DNA of 22,951 nucleotides from an uncultured Alphaproteobacteria bacterium (GTDB taxonomy: Bacteria; Pseudomonadota; Alphaproteobacteria; CALKHQ01). The translations under genes and the position numbers were made by a program. Below are positions 20,267 to 22,951 of this stretch, piece by piece. Every line of letters begins with the position of its first letter. Within the stretch, counting starts at the first letter, position 1. The notes under the pieces were generated by a model that did not search any database, had not been told where the DNA came from, and saw nothing but the letters and a program-made list of their open reading frames with translations. The stretch is from positions 1 to 22,951 of the forward strand of contig CALKHQ010000115.1 in the NCBI GenBank assembly GCA_937988735.1. Reading direction: 5' to 3'.

Positions 20267-22951
20267 TCAGAGCATGCCGCCGATCCCGCAGACCACGACG
20301 CCGGCCGTGCTGCTGCCGAGGCCACAGGTGCTGGTGGCCGCAATGGCCCCTACAAAGTTCGTCGCAAGCCAGGCCAGCTCCAGGCAGATTCCGGTGATCA
20401 GCCCGCAGATCACACAGGCGAACAGCTTCCCACCGCCGATCGAGTCGCCGCTGATGCCGGTGCAGCCGAGAACGCCCATGGTGGTGCCGAGTATGAAGGG
20501 CCAGCCAAGCACGATCACGGCCGCCACATACTCGGTGAAATCGGCGCCGCCGTGCTGGGTCATGCCGAGCGTCGCGCCGGTCGCCGGGTCGATCCGCCAC
20601 CATGCGCTCGCGGGCGTACCGGCGATTTCGACGGGAGCCTCCGGCACGATCACCCAGTAACCGGCATCCAACGCGGCGGCGATCCGCGCCCGGTCGTCGG
20701 CCGCAAGCGCCGCGGGAATGGCCTCCGCCATGCCCGGCGCCAGCACCGCCATCGCGACGCCGGCGGCGTTGGCCTGCTCCATCACCGTCGTGGTGCCGAT
20801 CACCGTCTGCTCGCCGCACTGCGGGCATTCGGCCCGCCCGATCCAGCGGAGCATGTGATGCTCGAGGCTGGTCAGCGCCGTGCCGTAGTCGCGCTGGAAC
20901 CGGGCGAACGCCTCGGCCGGCACCCCCGCCACCGCCGCCGCCTGCAGACGGACGTGCAGCAGGTCGATCGCCTGCCCGGCGCCAAAGCCGCCGTAGCTGT
21001 CCCGGCGCATGATCACGTGCCGCGCGACCATGGCCGGCTCGGCGGAATAGGCATGGACACCGGTCGCCGCAGCCACCAGCCGCGCCTGCTCCTGCTGCAG
21101 CAGCGCGTGGATCATGAGCTTGTTCGGATAGGGCGCATAGGCGCCGTAGAAGCCGCCATCCACCACCGCGGCGCCGGCGGCGAGCTCCGCCAGCCGCTGC
21201 AGCGTCTCCTGGTTGCGCATGTAGTTGGCCAGCATGGTGTCGAAGGCCAGCGCCTCGCTGACCACGCCCGTCGTCACCAGGATCTCGCTGACCCCCGCCA
21301 GGCCAAGGCGCACCGCGTCGTCGTCGGGCGCATCCTCCGGCAGCGCATCGATGCCGGCGGCGCGGGCCGCGGGGCCGAGCCGGTCGACCACGAACCGGCG
21401 CTCGCTGCGGACGCCGTAGCCTGGCCCCACGATCTCGAAGTCGATCCACTGCGCCGTCAGCACCGGCGGCTCGGCCGGGTTCGCCGTCTCCTCCGGATCG
21501 CCGAACAGGCTCTCCAGCGCGCCCGTCGCCCCGCCCAGCCCGGTGGCGACGCCCTCCGCAATCCCGGCGGCAGCCGCCATCCGCCAGTCGTCCGGCACGC
21601 GGCGCCCGGTGAGGTCGAAGCCGGTTCCCGCTTGCCGCTCCCCGGTGGAGAGCGCCAGCAGCGGCTGGAATTGAGTGGCCGCCAGCATCCGCTCCGGCCC
21701 CTGCGCCGCCGCATAGCTGCCGATGTCCTCCAGGGCCGCCTGCGCCGCCATCGCCTCGGGCCCGTTCAGCGGCAGGTTGCCGATCCAGATGCCGGGGAAG
21801 CCCAGCGACGCCAGGTCGGCCATCCGGATCCGCCAGCCGGCCACCTCCTCCGTCGCGAGCTGCCCTTCCTCCAGCCGCTCCACCGTCACCCGGAAGCGAA
21901 CGAGGTGGAACATGTCCTCGGGCAGGGTCTCGTGGGTCGCCTCGGTCACTGCCAGCGCCACGCCGGGCGCATCGGCAAGCGGATCGAGGTCAAGCCAGCC
22001 GCCATCGACCGCCACCTGCACCCAGACATGCTCCCGTGTGCGGGCGATCAGCTCCGCCCGCTCCGCGGCCGGATCCACGGCGAGGGTCAGCCCCTGCTCC
22101 CCCAGCAGCGACGCGATCTGCTCGCCGTAGCCGGCGACGTCGTCGGCCACCGCCGCCAGCAGCGCGTCGCGCGCTGCCTGCCGCGACGCCACCGCCTCGT
22201 CAAACTGCGCACCTTCGATGCCGGCGACCGCGATCAGCCGCGCGGTCACCTCCGGCCCGGGCGCGGCCAGGGCCATCGGCGGCGCCGGCGGCCCCATGCC
22301 GTCCACGAGCCGCGCCGCCGTCGCCTCGTCGAGCGTGCCGGTGGCAAAACGGGTTTCGAAGCCATGCTCCGCCAGCAGCGCGGCGAGCAGCAGGCTCTGG
22401 TCGGCGGCGTTGCCGGCGCCGGAGACAAGGGCGCCGCGCGCGCCGCGCAGCACACCCTGATAGGCCTCGAACGCGATGGTGTCATGGACATGGGCGTGGA
22501 TCGCCTCCGGCGACGCCGGCAGCCGGGCGGCACGCGCCCCGACGTCGATCTCGTCACGCGGCAGCGAGTCCCGCAGCGCCTGGATCGCCGCCATGCCCTC
22601 GTCGATCTGCGCAAGCTTGTCGAGGAGTGCGTCCGGCATCGCATCGGTGCCGGCGGCGGCCACGATCCGGTGGGCGATCCACGGCTCCTCGCCGGAAGCG
22701 ACCGTGAACCCGCCGGTCAGCGTCGCGCAGTCGTCACCGACGGCAAGCCACGCCGCCCCCGGCACCGCCTCCCCCTCCTCCACCGCGACGTACCAGCGAA
22801 ACTCGACCCGGCCGCCGCTGACGGCGCCATCGAGCCGGACCTCGCCCTCGGCCGTCCGCAGGCTGCCGGCCACCGCGCCGTCGCCGTCCGCAGGCCCGGC
22901 CGCGTCCGCGCCCCCGACCACGCCGCCGGTCATCTGCGGCAGCGGCGCATG
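20267..22951 (-). CDS. Transglutaminase-like envelope protein with cysteine-rich membrane C-terminus (5' end outside the window)
   Basis: The frame is open to the right edge (six codons before the Met at 22933), so the true start and any signal peptide are probably outside. Numbered from that Met (888 residues to the stop): residues about 145-320 resemble the transglutaminase-like domain found in large YD-repeat-type proteins, with AYQGVLRGARGALVSGAGNAADQSLLLAALL (158-187) and EHVWVQVAVDGGWLDLDPL (301-319). His302 and Asp317 fit the catalytic positions, but the cysteine position is Ala176, so protease or cross-linking activity is doubtful. A CPQC pair lies in the middle. The last about 90 residues hold at least two membrane helices and six cysteines. 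It is read just before the giant VWA protein (26-nt gap) and is probably its partner in the envelope. Confidence 0.8.
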   Translation of the reverse strand, partial: HAPLPQMTGGVVGGADAAGPADGDGAVAGSLRTAEGEVRLDGAVSGGRVEFRWYVAVEEGEAVPGAAWLAVGDDCATLTGGFTVASGEEPWIAHRIVAAAGTDAMPDALLDKLAQIDEGMAAIQALRDSLPRDEIDVGARAARLPASPEAIHAHVHDTIAFEAYQGVLRGARGALVSGAGNAADQSLLLAALLAEHGFETRFATGTLDEATAARLVDGMGPPAPPMALAAPGPEVTARLIAVAGIEGAQFDEAVASRQAARDALLAAVADDVAGYGEQIASLLGEQGLTLAVDPAAERAELIARTREHVWVQVAVDGGWLDLDPLADAPGVALAVTEATHETLPEDMFHLVRFRVTVERLEEGQLATEEVAGWRIRMADLASLGFPGIWIGNLPLNGPEAMAAQAALEDIGSYAAAQGPERMLAATQFQPLLALSTGERQAGTGFDLTGRRVPDDWRMAAAAGIAEGVATGLGGATGALESLFGDPEETANPAEPPVLTAQWIDFEIVGPGYGVRSERRFVVDRLGPAARAAGIDALPEDAPDDDAVRLGLAGVSEILVTTGVVSEALAFDTMLANYMRNQETLQRLAELAAGAAVVDGGFYGAYAPYPNKLMIHALLQQEQARLVAAATGVHAYSAEPAMVARHVIMRRDSYGGFGAGQAIDLLHVRLQAAAVAGVPAEAFARFQRDYGTALTSLEHHMLRWIGRAECPQCGEQTVIGTTTVMEQANAAGVAMAVLAPGMAEAIPAALAADDRARIAAALDAGYWVIVPEAPVEIAGTPASAWWRIDPATGATLGMTQHGGADFTEYVAAVIVLGWPFILGTTMGVLGCTGISGDSIGGGKLFACVICGLITGICLELAWLATNFVGAIAATSTCGLGSSTAGVVVCGIGGML

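Noticed and set aside
15210..20660. Plus-strand open frame of 1816 codons opposite the giant gene
   Set aside because: It lies antisense to a gene with clear domains and a signal peptide. Its translation is Arg/Gly/Asp-rich with no recognisable motif, as expected when GC-rich third positions remove stops from the opposite strand.

Overview
The window is a very GC-rich segment whose gene content and codon use fit an alphaproteobacterium. The exact taxon cannot be read from the sequence. It holds 14 supportable protein genes, two of them cut by the window edges. I see no tRNA, rRNA, insertion sequence or CRISPR array. Two islands of visibly higher A+T (about 1185-1420 and 12100-12480) stand out and appear to be regulatory.

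Positions 1-11896 are a Wzx/Wzy-type exopolysaccharide locus read entirely on the minus strand. In transcription order, the first block (11896 to 6803) encodes a flippase, a polysaccharide pyruvyl transferase, a family 2 glycosyltransferase and a Wzy-like polymerase. The second block (6659 to about 1520) encodes a family 4 glycosyltransferase, a second pyruvyl transferase, two more family 4 glycosyltransferases and a small membrane protein. The third block (1124 to the left edge) encodes an ExoY-like priming sugar phosphate transferase and the N-terminus of a Wzz/ExoP-like chain-length protein. Several neighbours overlap by 4 nt, which suggests translational coupling. A membrane acyltransferase on the plus strand (12564-13838) probably adds acyl groups to the same polymer. 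The inferred pathway is: priming on undecaprenyl phosphate by ExoY, sugar addition by four glycosyltransferases, decoration by two pyruvyl transferases and the acyltransferase, flipping by Wzx, polymerisation by Wzy, and length control by Wzz. No outer-membrane export protein (Wza/OPX) lies in the window.

Positions 13857-22951 hold two minus-strand genes 26 nt apart. The upstream gene, open at the right edge, encodes an envelope protein of at least 894 residues. It has a transglutaminase-like fold in which the catalytic cysteine position is alanine, and a cysteine-rich membrane C-terminus. The downstream gene encodes a 2127-residue exported protein with four Ig-like repeats, four discoidin-like modules, a PPC-like module, two VWA domains with complete metal-binding motifs, a peptidoglycan-binding domain and an SH3b domain. 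I do not recognise this pair as a named system, and it is the best candidate here for something undescribed.

The 10-bp sequence TGACAGTATT occurs in both AT-rich islands. In one it overlaps the probable exoY -35 box. In the other it forms one arm of a 24-bp palindrome upstream of the acyltransferase. This hints at shared control of the polysaccharide genes.
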